Source of the DNA: a virus
IMG/VR virus record: IMGVR_UViG_3300035698_004484
Span: 1-38,876 of that record
Reading direction: 5' to 3' (one strand)
Length of the DNA stretch: 38,876 nucleotides
Part shown: positions 22,779 through 30,004 of the stretch, piece after piece
Position numbering within the stretch: position 1 is the first letter of the stretch
How the letters are laid out: each line of letters starts with the position of its first letter
The notes under the pieces: generated by a model
What the model saw: only the letters and a program-made list of their open reading frames with translations
What the model was told of the DNA's origin: nothing
The model's database searches: none
Translations under genes and position numbers: made by a program

Positions 22779-23433
22779 ATTAACTAAAGAAACTAAACAG
22801 GTAGGATTTACAACATTATATAGGATTCAAGTATTAAGAGATTTTAATAACGTTAAAAAAGGAGATTTGGGTGGGTATATAGAGAAGGAAGCTAATCTAA
22901 GTCATGAGGGCGATGCTTTGGTTTATGGCGATGCTAGGGTTTATGGCGATGCTTGGGTTTCTGGTGATGCTTTGGTTTATGGCGATGCTAGGGTTTCTGG
23001 CAATGCTTGGGTTTATGGCAATGCTAGGGTTTCTGGTGATGCTTTGGTTTATGGCGATGCTAGGGTTTATGGCAATGCTAGGGTTTCTGGCAATGCTAGG
23101 GTTTCTGGTGATGCTTTGGTTTATGGCGATGCTAGGGTTTCTGGCAATGCTAGGGTTTCTGGTGATGCTTTGGTTTATGGCGATGCTAGGGTTTATGGCA
23201 ATGCCGAAATAACTAACACTAATCAGTATGTAAATATTGTAGGGTTTAAATGGAGTATAACTATTACGTATACCAATGTCCAAGTGGGATGTAAACTATT
23301 TAGTTTAGATGAAATAGATAATTTAAAGTACGAAGACTTTGAAAATGATATAACCGAGATTGATTTTGAATATTTAAAAGAAATATGTGAAATACATTTA
23401 GCTAAAGTATTATATGAAATAGGGAGTGTGTAG
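22765..23433 (+). CDS. Hexapeptide-repeat left-handed beta-helix protein
   Basis: After a 48-residue entry domain of the type common to this phage family (YRIQVLRDFNNVKKGDLGGY, then IEKEANLSHEGDA), seventeen hexapeptides of the form G-[DN]-A-x-V-[YS] run without interruption (residues ~49-150), forming a short left-handed parallel beta-helix. A ~70-residue helical tail follows (LKYEDFENDITEIDFEYLKE). Residues for acyltransferase catalysis are absent, so it is likely structural or binding, not an enzyme. Such proteins are frequent in phages and prophages but their role is unknown. AAAGGAGG lies seven bases before the ATG. Confidence 0.8.
   Translation: MKKYKLTKETKQVGFTTLYRIQVLRDFNNVKKGDLGGYIEKEANLSHEGDALVYGDARVYGDAWVSGDALVYGDARVSGNAWVYGNARVSGDALVYGDARVYGNARVSGNARVSGDALVYGDARVSGNARVSGDALVYGDARVYGNAEITNTNQYVNIVGFKWSITITYTNVQVGCKLFSLDEIDNLKYEDFENDITEIDFEYLKEICEIHLAKVLYEIGSV
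22909..23214 (+). repeat. 17 tandem 18-bp repeats inside the hexapeptide gene
   Basis: Units alternate between GGCGATGCTTTGGTTTAT, GGCGATGCTAGGGTTTAT, GGCAATGCTAGGGTTTCT and close variants. Because the unit is a multiple of three and contains no stop, gain or loss of units keeps the frame; the same segment is open in several other frames as a by-product. Confidence 0.92.
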
Positions 23434-23434
23434 A

Positions 23435-23551
23435 ATGGCCGGTTTAATAATATTCATTGCTGCAATGTACATATGCTGGAGGATACATCCAATACTAGGT
23501 ATTATAGTCACTGTGCTGTGGCTTTGTGGAGGAGGAGGTTATAATGATTAA
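23435..23551 (+). CDS. Hydrophobic micro-protein (38 aa)
   Basis: The ATG at 23435 follows the previous stop by one base, with AGGGAG upstream. The sequence (MAGLIIFIAAMYICWRIHPI, then LGIIVTVLWLCGGGG) contains one or two short membrane-spanning stretches. The poly-Gly end arises because the gene's 3' end overlaps the next gene's GGAGGAGGAGG ribosome binding site. Confidence 0.5.
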   Translation: MAGLIIFIAAMYICWRIHPILGIIVTVLWLCGGGGYND

Positions 23552-23753
23552 AGATTATACAATTGTTAGAGTGCTAGACAAAAGAGATAACACCACTAGG
23601 AAGATAGAGTTCTATACTAGAAAAGAAGCTTTAAGATATATAGAAGACTATGCAAACAGAATTACAGATGTTATCTTACTATTAAAAACATGTGATTTTA
23701 AAGAGAGAGGTTATTATGGACAAACCAAAAACAAAATGGCTACCTACTGTTAA
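23544..23753 (+). CDS. Small early protein (69 aa)
   Basis: The ATG at 23544 is preceded by a multiple GGAGG; a GTG at 23526 in frame lies within that signal and is rejected. Sequence MIKDYTIVRVLDKRDNTTRK, with a strand-helix-strand pattern (TRKEALRYIEDYANRI). No family recognised. It overlaps the next gene by 38 nt. Confidence 0.6.
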   Translation: MIKDYTIVRVLDKRDNTTRKIEFYTRKEALRYIEDYANRITDVILLLKTCDFKERGYYGQTKNKMATYC

Positions 23754-23874
23754 TGATGATTTTGATGTGTTGGAAGAAGAAGAAAGGAAGCTTAAGAGAC
23801 AACTTCCTAAGCAAAACAAGAGAGGAAAGAAGAACGAGTTTTACAGAAAGAGAGAACTAAACTTTGAAGAGTAG
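23716..23874 (+). CDS. Small charged protein (52 aa)
   Basis: ATG at 23716 with AGAGG seven bases upstream, inside the preceding gene. The product MDKPKTKWLPTVNDDFDVLE continues with alternating acidic and basic blocks (EEEERKLKRQLPKQNKRGKK). Likely disordered or a single helix. Function unknown. Confidence 0.5.
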   Translation: MDKPKTKWLPTVNDDFDVLEEEERKLKRQLPKQNKRGKKNEFYRKRELNFEE

Positions 23875-23883
23875 GAGGTACGC

Positions 23884-24114
23884 ATGGTAGAAAGTAGTAG
23901 TATTAAAAGTGTAAAGTATGAAGTAGATGGGAATATTTATTACATTGAAGTTAGAATTAGTAATACTAAAACAGGGAGTAGCGAGTATATAGTATACCCC
24001 ACTAGCGTAGTTAGTAAGCAGGGCTCTAAGAGAGTATATTTTGAAGACATAGAGGAGTGTAAAAAACTATTAAAGTATGCAGTTAAGAAGTTAATAACTA
24101 AGGAGATAGTATGA
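23884..24114 (+). CDS. Small early protein (76 aa)
   Basis: GGAGG lies six bases before the ATG. The N-terminal half is beta-rich (SIKSVKYEVDGNIYYIEVRI) and the C-terminal half helical (DIEECKKLLKYAVKKLITKE). ATGA overlap with the following gene. No recognised domain. Confidence 0.6.
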   Translation: MVESSSIKSVKYEVDGNIYYIEVRISNTKTGSSEYIVYPTSVVSKQGSKRVYFEDIEECKKLLKYAVKKLITKEIV

Positions 24115-24404
24115 AGAAATTAACTACTAAACAATGGTGTATTATATCAGACGTACTAACGCATTTTTATATAGACCCTAGTAGTTGGCCCTTAGACGTT
24201 AAGCTAAATAAAGAATCAGTTAGACTAATCAAAAAAGGTGACATCAAATGTTTAAAGATAGTAAATGGTAAGATTGTTAAAAATACAAAAGCAAAGCCAA
24301 AAGCAGAATTACTATTAAGGATATATAAAGAGATGTATGAAGAGTTAAGCAATAGTTATGAAAAGTTTCACGCAGAGGTAAGGGATATAGTAGATAAATA
24401 TTAG
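24111..24404 (+). CDS. Small early protein (97 aa)
   Basis: Starts in an ATGA overlap with AAGGAG upstream. A helical start (MKKLTTKQWCIISDVLTHFY), a mid-part with VRLIKKGDIKCLKIVNGKIV and a helical end. No family recognised. Confidence 0.6.
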   Translation: MKKLTTKQWCIISDVLTHFYIDPSSWPLDVKLNKESVRLIKKGDIKCLKIVNGKIVKNTKAKPKAELLLRIYKEMYEELSNSYEKFHAEVRDIVDKY

Positions 24405-24412
24405 GAGGTATT

Positions 24413-24703
24413 ATGAAATATGTATGTTTATTAGTTTTACTATTAGTATCGTGTAGAAATGATTATAGAACCTATGCTAACAAAGGAGAGAGTATGAACC
24501 CATATGAAAATGAAAGTAACAAATGTGAAGACAAGAAAGAGTTTAGTCACTGTATTGCTAACTTAATAGCAGACATAAAGTTTTCTATTGAAGATGTAGG
24601 AAGACTAAAAAGAAGAGGGGCTTACGAAAGGGATCTTAGAGACATAGAAGATAAATTAGAAGATGCTTTAGAGATACTAGAAGAAATATACGGAGATTTT
24701 TAA
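24413..24703 (+). CDS. Putative small lipoprotein (96 aa) with a possible internal start
   Basis: The N-terminus MKYVCLLVLLLVSCRNDYRT is a short signal peptide with a lipobox-like LVSC, so Cys14 would be lipid-modified. The rest is soluble, helical and acidic (DIEDKLEDALEILEEIYGDF). GGAGG stands five bases before the first ATG. An in-frame ATG at 24494 has its own GGAGAG and would give a cytosolic 69-aa form. Candidate roles are outer spanin-like lysis protein or superinfection exclusion lipoprotein; neither can be shown here. Confidence 0.65.
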   Translation: MKYVCLLVLLLVSCRNDYRTYANKGESMNPYENESNKCEDKKEFSHCIANLIADIKFSIEDVGRLKRRGAYERDLRDIEDKLEDALEILEEIYGDF

Positions 24704-24704
24704 A

Positions 24705-24902
24705 ATGAGCAACAAACTCGCTTATTTATTTTGTCCTAGTTGTAGTCTAGCTACTGTGAATAGTCACCCTATGGAGAACCCTAGAACTAAGAACAAATAT
24801 AACTATTATGTTAAATGTAACTTTTGCGGCTATACTGCTACTACAGACGACCACGAAAAGAATATTAAGGATAAGACTAGGAGGATAAAAAATGAACAAT
24901 GA
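24705..24902 (+). CDS. Zinc-ribbon protein (65 aa), Lar-like
   Basis: Two CxxC knuckles (LFCPSCSLATV and VKCNFCGYTATT) separated by ~28 residues form a zinc ribbon, with a charged helical tail. This layout is that of small phage zinc proteins such as the Lar restriction-alleviation family, but Lar identity is only a suggestion. It overlaps the next gene by 11 nt. Confidence 0.6.
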   Translation: MSNKLAYLFCPSCSLATVNSHPMENPRTKNKYNYYVKCNFCGYTATTDDHEKNIKDKTRRIKNEQ

Positions 24903-25215
24903 GAGTAACAATGGAATACCGTTTGATCCATTACTATTTAAAGATACTTATGATAACGTGTTCACTCACCTAAATCAAGGATATAAGGTTTTTGTAAAAG
25001 TTAAAGAGGATACCAAAATAATATTATCTAAGTCAATGTTTAGTAGGTATAAAGTTACTAGAGTAATAAACAATATTAAATATGATAGTGTAGGTATGAG
25101 TGAAGAGGATTTAAGAGCTATGTTTATAGAACATAAAGTATGCATCTTTAAGCTAGAACCTAAAGATGAGTTGTGTGAAGTAATAGACTTCGACACAAAC
25201 AAGAGGAGGAAATAA
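24892..25215 (+). CDS. Early protein of unknown function (107 aa)
   Basis: AGGATAAAA precedes the ATG. Mixed alpha/beta (PLLFKDTYDNVFTHLNQGYK; SRYKVTRVINNIKYDSVGMS) with an acidic end before a KRRK tail. Its stop overlaps the next gene's first base. No domain recognised. Confidence 0.6.
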   Translation: MNNESNNGIPFDPLLFKDTYDNVFTHLNQGYKVFVKVKEDTKIILSKSMFSRYKVTRVINNIKYDSVGMSEEDLRAMFIEHKVCIFKLEPKDELCEVIDFDTNKRRK

Positions 25216-25802
25216 TGGCTAAATTTAAAATAGGAGATAAGATAGTATATAAAAGAAAAGGCAGCCCTATGAACTGTTTTGAAGGCACCATTATAGATGT
25301 TGACACTACTTCTAATACTTCCACATTATATGATATAGATTTTGATAAAGGACTTAAACTTAAAGGATTTAAAGAGTATGACTTAGAGGCGTTAACTACT
25401 GGAGTTACTGCAACAAGTAATCCTTTTAATATTACTAGACTTACTAAAGAAGTAGAGTTTTTTGAAAACGTTAAAGGCAAGAAAATAAAATGGAAGGGCT
25501 GGGAGTCTTTTACTAGATCCCCTACCTATTGTATTCCAACGGTGTATAAAGGAGATGGTAAATTTTTAGCAGACACTTACACCAACGATGAGCTAACTGC
25601 TGTATGTGACGAATATACTGTAGTCAATGGTTTTGAAGGTCAAGAAGATGATGATGAACTGTGTTGGGATTGGTATAACAACGCTACGCCTAAGAAGACA
25701 GGTAAATGTGAGTGCGGAGCTCACAAAACACAAAACCCAAATTGCCATGCTACGTGGTGTCCGTTATACGTGAAAGAGGAGGATAACAATGGCAACGACT
25801 AG
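25215..25802 (+). CDS. SH3/KOW-like protein with C-terminal Cys/His cluster (195 aa)
   Basis: The N-terminal ~60 residues (KFKIGDKIVYKRKGSPMNCF, then EGTIIDVDTTSNTSTLYDID) look like a small SH3/Tudor-type barrel of the kind seen at the start of many KOW or chromo-barrel proteins. The C-terminal ~30 residues hold CECGAHKTQNPNCHATWCPL, a likely zinc site. The middle is Trp-rich and acidic. Partner and function are unknown. GAGG precedes the ATG. Confidence 0.6.
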   Translation: MAKFKIGDKIVYKRKGSPMNCFEGTIIDVDTTSNTSTLYDIDFDKGLKLKGFKEYDLEALTTGVTATSNPFNITRLTKEVEFFENVKGKKIKWKGWESFTRSPTYCIPTVYKGDGKFLADTYTNDELTAVCDEYTVVNGFEGQEDDDELCWDWYNNATPKKTGKCECGAHKTQNPNCHATWCPLYVKEEDNNGND

Positions 25803-25905
25803 AGTATATTGTTCTGTTTGTAAAGAGCTTATAACTGAATATACATTTAAGAACCGTAGACCTATATGTAAGAAGTGTTTAAAGAAGGATAAAGATGATA
25901 AATAA
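25789..25905 (+). CDS. Micro zinc-finger protein (38 aa)
   Basis: ATG at 25789 with GAGG ahead, overlapping the previous gene by 14 nt and the polymerase start by 11 nt. MATTRVYCSVCKELITEYTF, then CKKC, gives a CxxC-x(14-17)-CxxC zinc knuckle and a basic tail. Position immediately before the DNA polymerase suggests co-translation. Function unknown. Confidence 0.6.
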   Translation: MATTRVYCSVCKELITEYTFKNRRPICKKCLKKDKDDK

Positions 25906-27850
25906 AGATGTGATAGCTTTAGATATTGAGACTACTGGTGTGAATACTAAAACCTGTAAAATAATAGGTATTGGGGTATACAGTACTAGTGGTAGTGTAT
26001 ACTATCAAGACCCGACAAAAGAAAATGTTGAGGAAATACTTGTAGTAGCAGGAGATAGGGATTTTATAATGCACAATGGAGTGTTTGATTGTGATGTAAT
26101 TAATACAGCTTTAGGCATTGATTTATCTCCTAAATTAGTATGTGACACTATGTTACTACAGCATACTATTGACTCTAACTTACCTAAAGGATTAGATAGT
26201 ATAGGACTAAGATTATTTGGAGAGGGTAAAACAGCTGATGCATTAGAGAAATCAGTAATAGAAAATGGAGGTAAATGGAATAAGACTACAAAACAAATAT
26301 GGTTAGGAGATCCAGAAATAGTAAAGGAATATTGTATTGACGATTGTAAATTAACTTATAAGATCTATCTAGAGTTATATAAGGAATTAATAGCTAACAA
26401 TTTAGTAGAGCTATTTGAAAATGAAGTTATGCCTTTATGTAGAGAAGTAACACTACCTATGAAGTATAACGGACTAAAGGTAGATATAGACTACTTTAAA
26501 AAACTTAAAATAAAGTTAACTAAGAGCATACAATTAAATCTATATAGTGCTTACGATTTAGTTTACAATGATATTAAGGATGCAGGTGAGGCTATACTTG
26601 ACGAGACTTATAAGACAACTAAGAATAGTAAATACGGTAGAACTGTTAAACTAATGTACGGTGAGTATATAGAGTTAGACAGAGAAAGTGAGTTATCTAT
26701 TAAGAAAAAAATATGGAGCGGCAGTTATCCCGAACTACCTTATATATTTAATCTTAACTCTAACAAACAATTACAATGGTTACTATTTAAGAAGTATAAA
26801 CTTAAACCTCTTAAGAGAACCAAGACAGGATTTCAAGTTAACGTAGATACTCTAGAATACTATCAAGACGAAGTAGAGTTTATTAAACCATTACTACAGT
26901 CTAAGAGGGACTCTAAGCTTATCAACACTTACATAAATAACATACTAGATAAGCATGTAAACGGTTATATATATCCAGACATGAACCAAGCTGTGACTCC
27001 TAGTGGTAGGTATTCAAGCTCTAACCCTAACTTTCAAAACTTACCTAGTAAGGATAACAGGATTAAGAAAGGTATTATAACTCCAGAAGGTTATTCAATT
27101 ATAAATGCAGATTACGACTCACTAGAACCTAAATGTTTTGCTGAGGTTAGTAAGTGTAACACTCTCATTAATGTTTTCAAAAGAGGAGAAGACTTTTATA
27201 GTAAGATAGCTATTAGAGTATGTAATAAGAAAGGAATATCTGCTAACCCAACAGCTATAAACTACTTAAAAAAGGTTAACAATGATTTAAGACAAGTAGT
27301 TAAGGAATTTGCTTTGTCTGCTGTTTATGGGATAAAAGCTGCAGCACTTATGAGTAAGATGAAGTGTAGTTATTCTGAAGCTAAGAATTATTTAGAAGAC
27401 TACTTCATTACTTACCCAGAACTAAGAAAGTACATGGGGGATAGATATAAAGAGATAATCACCACTGGCAAAGTTACTTCCATGTTTGGTAGGGTTAGAA
27501 AACTAGAGGAGGCTATATTTTTGTACAAGAATAGATTTAATAAAGTACACATGGCGCATCTTAAGCACCTATGTAATGTAGCAAATAATCATCCTATTCA
27601 ATCGTTAGCTGCTCATATAGTTAACAGAGCATCAGTCAATGTAGTAAGGGCTTTAAGAGAGAATAAAATAGACTTCAAGATAATATTACAAGTGCATGAT
27701 AGTATTACTTTTTATATTAAGAATGAGGATGTAGAAAAAGCGTTAGTAATAATCAAGACTAACATGGAAGACAATGAAATTACTAAGAAACTTCAAGTAC
27801 CTATAACTACTACTCCAGAAGTTATGGAAAATTTATCGGAGGGCCACTAG
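25895..27850 (+). CDS. Family A DNA polymerase with 3'-5' exonuclease
   Basis: This 651-residue replicative polymerase has an N-terminal DEDDy-type exonuclease: LDIETTG (Asp10, Glu12), HNGVFD (Asp65), and YCIDDCKLT (Tyr146, Asp150). The polymerase has motif A INADYDSLEPK (Asp406), motif B RQVVKEFALSAVYG (Arg466, Lys470, Tyr478) and motif C LQVHDSI (His601, Asp602). The usual Glu after the motif C Asp is Ser here, and motif A reads DSLEPK rather than SQIELR; similar variants occur in phage polymerases. No 5' nuclease domain. It is flanked by recombination genes and would extend primers made by the 30524 primase. Confidence 0.93.
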   Translation: MINKDVIALDIETTGVNTKTCKIIGIGVYSTSGSVYYQDPTKENVEEILVVAGDRDFIMHNGVFDCDVINTALGIDLSPKLVCDTMLLQHTIDSNLPKGLDSIGLRLFGEGKTADALEKSVIENGGKWNKTTKQIWLGDPEIVKEYCIDDCKLTYKIYLELYKELIANNLVELFENEVMPLCREVTLPMKYNGLKVDIDYFKKLKIKLTKSIQLNLYSAYDLVYNDIKDAGEAILDETYKTTKNSKYGRTVKLMYGEYIELDRESELSIKKKIWSGSYPELPYIFNLNSNKQLQWLLFKKYKLKPLKRTKTGFQVNVDTLEYYQDEVEFIKPLLQSKRDSKLINTYINNILDKHVNGYIYPDMNQAVTPSGRYSSSNPNFQNLPSKDNRIKKGIITPEGYSIINADYDSLEPKCFAEVSKCNTLINVFKRGEDFYSKIAIRVCNKKGISANPTAINYLKKVNNDLRQVVKEFALSAVYGIKAAALMSKMKCSYSEAKNYLEDYFITYPELRKYMGDRYKEIITTGKVTSMFGRVRKLEEAIFLYKNRFNKVHMAHLKHLCNVANNHPIQSLAAHIVNRASVNVVRALRENKIDFKIILQVHDSITFYIKNEDVEKALVIIKTNMEDNEITKKLQVPITTTPEVMENLSEGH

Positions 27851-27955
27851 ATGGAAATAATTATTGATGTAGCTGCCGTAATTTTAATTTATATACTAGG
27901 TATGCTTCGCGGATATAATACTAGAGAAAAGTATGAAAAAGGACTTGACAAATGA
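27851..27955 (+). CDS. Membrane micro-protein (34 aa)
   Basis: Begins one codon after the polymerase stop with GGAGGG upstream. One hydrophobic helix (MEIIIDVAAVILIYILGMLR) and a charged tail YNTREKYEKGLDK. The -35 of the next promoter lies inside its last codons. Function unknown. Confidence 0.55.
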   Translation: MEIIIDVAAVILIYILGMLRGYNTREKYEKGLDK

Positions 27956-27973
27956 GTAAAAGTGTGGTATACT
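27945..27973 (+). promoter_or_regulatory. Internal rightward sigma70-type promoter
   Basis: TTGACA (27945-27950), 17-bp spacer ending AAAAGTGTGG, TATACT (27968-27973), extended -10 TGG. The spacer end is identical to that of the head-module promoter at 11390. It would boost the recombination, primase, endolysin and helicase genes downstream independently of the 21-kb promoter. Confidence 0.85.
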
Positions 27974-27993
27974 TATAAACACTAGGAGGAAAA

Positions 27994-28152
27994 ATGAAAA
28001 TTAGAGAGATGTTAGATACACATTTGAAAGATATATGGCGACCTATTTGGAGAAAAAGGTTTGTTGAACTCCTTGGAGAAGAGGTAAACAACCTAACAGA
28101 TAAGCAGATTGATAGATTAATTGAGCTGAATGCAGAGGTAGAAAATGGTTAA
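27994..28152 (+). CDS. Small protein (52 aa) at the head of the second early transcript
   Basis: AGGAGG lies six bases before the ATG at 27994. Helical, with MKIREMLDTHLKDIWRPIWR at the start and LTDKQIDRLIELNAEVENG at the end. It begins ~15 nt after the expected transcript start. Function unknown. Confidence 0.6.
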   Translation: MKIREMLDTHLKDIWRPIWRKRFVELLGEEVNNLTDKQIDRLIELNAEVENG

Positions 28153-28294
28153 GAGAATATGGTTTTGGTTTGCGTTAGGACTATTTAACATTTACATATA
28201 CTCAATTGCCCACAATACTATAAGTATAATTATGGGAGCGTACTGTGTTGTTATGATATTAATACTTACGTTTTTAACTAAGGAGGTTAAATGA
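28145..28294 (+). CDS. Two-helix membrane micro-protein (49 aa)
   Basis: Overlaps the previous gene by 8 nt. Two hydrophobic segments (residues ~5-21, IWFWFALGLFNIYIYSIA; ~26-44, ISIIMGAYCVVMILILTF) with short polar ends (MVKR; TKEVK). Size and topology are those of small holins or pinholins, but no direct evidence supports a lysis role beyond the endolysin downstream on the same strand. Confidence 0.55.
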   Translation: MVKRIWFWFALGLFNIYIYSIAHNTISIIMGAYCVVMILILTFLTKEVK

Positions 28295-28446
28295 ATGGTC
28301 TAACAAAACAACAAACGGAGTTTTTAATTAGATTAATTCAAAACGAATTAGAATTAATGAATCATTTAGAAGACATTGGCTTTCATATAGAGCGGGAGTC
28401 TTTTAGTTTTTTACACGGGATGATAGCTAAGTTGACGGAGGTTTAA
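28291..28446 (+). CDS. Small helical protein (51 aa)
   Basis: GGAGG lies five bases before the ATG, which overlaps the preceding stop (ATGA). The sequence MNGLTKQQTEFLIRLIQNEL continues as charged helix. Its stop shares a base with the start of the nuclease gene. No function assigned. Confidence 0.55.
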   Translation: MNGLTKQQTEFLIRLIQNELELMNHLEDIGFHIERESFSFLHGMIAKLTEV

Positions 28447-29198
28447 TGAAAGCAACACATAAGAATTTAACTATAACCTTTAACGAAAAAGAGCATACAT
28501 ACATTGATAATTTAAAAAATATTTACAGACCTACTACTTCCTTTCTTAAGTCTTTCTTTCCTATATTTGATAAGGATAAGATAGCTGAAAAATGCGTAGG
28601 GAGTAAGAAGTATTCAGGTATGACTAAGAGTGATATACTAGCTGCATGGGAGGCTAAGAGAGACAATGCTTGTGATATAGGCACTAAAGTACATCTGTTT
28701 GCAGAAAAGATGCTAAAGAATGAACCTTTACCATCCCCATCAAACAAAGCAGAAGAAAAGTATTTTAGGCTTGTAGGAGAGTTTATCCCTATGTTATTAA
28801 AGGATTATGAACTAGTAGAGACAGAAAAGATAGTATTTCATCCTATATTAAGGATAAGTGGTACTATAGATCTTGTAATGAGAAATAAAAAGACAGGTAA
28901 ATTAGCTATATTTGATTGGAAGACTAATGAAAAGATCACTAAGTACAATAAGTTTTCTAAAGGATTAGGCAATTTATCTAACCTGCACGATTGTAATTTT
29001 AATCATTATGCAATACAAGCTAATATTTATAATTACATCTTACATGACAATGATTATTATGATTGTGCTGATTGTGAAAGAGCTTTGTTTCACATCATGA
29101 AGACTAAGGTAGTTAGGCATGATGTACCTTTAATGGAACAAGAGCTATTTTATATGTTTTGGAGTCGAGAAGAAGAACTTAAAAAGGAGAAAGTATGA
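28446..29198 (+). CDS. PD-(D/E)XK exonuclease (Cas4/RecB-like)
   Basis: This 250-residue nuclease has the motif set of phage RecB/Cas4-type exonucleases: GTKVHLFAE (His83), GTIDLV (Asp142), FDWKT (Asp157, Lys159) and YAIQANIYNY (Gln191, Tyr195). There is no Fe-S cysteine cluster of the Cas4 kind. It resects DNA ends to single strands for annealing or strand invasion by the Sak4-like protein encoded immediately downstream (4-nt overlap), a common phage recombination pair. GGAGG precedes the ATG. Confidence 0.85.
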   Translation: MKATHKNLTITFNEKEHTYIDNLKNIYRPTTSFLKSFFPIFDKDKIAEKCVGSKKYSGMTKSDILAAWEAKRDNACDIGTKVHLFAEKMLKNEPLPSPSNKAEEKYFRLVGEFIPMLLKDYELVETEKIVFHPILRISGTIDLVMRNKKTGKLAIFDWKTNEKITKYNKFSKGLGNLSNLHDCNFNHYAIQANIYNYILHDNDYYDCADCERALFHIMKTKVVRHDVPLMEQELFYMFWSREEELKKEKV

Positions 29199-30004
29199 GC
29201 TTAGTATTTAAGAAGAATGAAAAGAAAGCAGACTTTACACAATTAAACAAGCTGATTTATGGATTTCCAAAAACGGGAAAGACAAGTATAGCTAGTGTAA
29301 TGAGAACTGGAAAGAAAGAACCTTTATTTTTGATGACTGAAGATGGAGTAGGAGCACTAGAAGTTTTTACTGCTACAGAAGAGCCTATCAAAGATTGGAG
29401 ACAATTAATAGGTTTTACTAACTCTGATGGAGAAGTAGTTTATCATTCATTATTAAATTATCTAGAAGAGAATAAAGATGAAGTTAGAAAGACATACTCA
29501 TGCATAGTAGTCGATCTTATATCAGACCTTGATGATATGTGTACAAAGTATATCTGTAACAAACATGAAGTAGAAGCATTAGCTGATTTACCTTATGGAT
29601 CTGGATGGGAAAAACAAGCAGAAGAGTTTAGAGGAATGGTTAATAGACTTTTTGGAATACTTCCAGTAACATTCATAACTCACACTAAAGACAAAGAAAT
29701 ACAATTGAACGCTAGAACTGTACAAACACAATTTCCAACAATGAAAAATAGAGCATTTGATTTCATTAACGGTAAGGTTGATTTAACTGGATGGATAGTA
29801 CCTGCTACTGATGAAGACTCAGCTAAACTATCATTTAAACATGGAGTAGCTGCTCATGCTGGTACTAGATATGGGTTTATGAGAAGAGAGTTTGATATTG
29901 ATTATGGCAATTTAGAAAAGACCTATAAAGGGATAGCAGACTATTTTAAAAAGAATATAGAAGACACAGCTAACAGTAAGAAAAAAATTAAGAAGGGAGT
30001 TTAA
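29195..30004 (+). CDS. Sak4-like RecA-fold recombination ATPase
   Basis: Walker A is GFPKTGKTS (residues 23-31) and Walker B SCIVVDLISDL (~102-111). At 269 residues the protein is a minimal RecA core without the RecA C-terminal domain, as in phage Sak4/AAA_24 proteins. With the upstream exonuclease and the downstream ssDNA-binding protein it forms an annealing/recombination module that supports recombination-dependent replication. AAGGAG precedes the ATG. Confidence 0.88.
   Translation: MSLVFKKNEKKADFTQLNKLIYGFPKTGKTSIASVMRTGKKEPLFLMTEDGVGALEVFTATEEPIKDWRQLIGFTNSDGEVVYHSLLNYLEENKDEVRKTYSCIVVDLISDLDDMCTKYICNKHEVEALADLPYGSGWEKQAEEFRGMVNRLFGILPVTFITHTKDKEIQLNARTVQTQFPTMKNRAFDFINGKVDLTGWIVPATDEDSAKLSFKHGVAAHAGTRYGFMRREFDIDYGNLEKTYKGIADYFKKNIEDTANSKKKIKKGV

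Noticed and set aside
22909-23214. CRISPR-like array
   Set aside because: The 18-bp units are contiguous coding repeats without spacers; no cas genes are present.
22897-23283. Long frames opposite and alongside the hexapeptide gene (MLGFMAMLGF-type and NPSIAINQSI-type products)
   Set aside because: They are by-products of an 18-bp repeat with no stops in several frames; no ribosome binding site and no homology expected.
23692-23874. Upstream in-frame start (23692) of the 52-aa charged protein
   Set aside because: AGAGG precedes the ATG at 23716, while the earlier start has no binding site and lies deeper in the previous gene.
28446-29198. Cas4 as a sign of a CRISPR system
   Set aside because: No array, no other cas gene and no four-cysteine Fe-S cluster; genes of this type next to Sak4 are ordinary phage recombination exonucleases.
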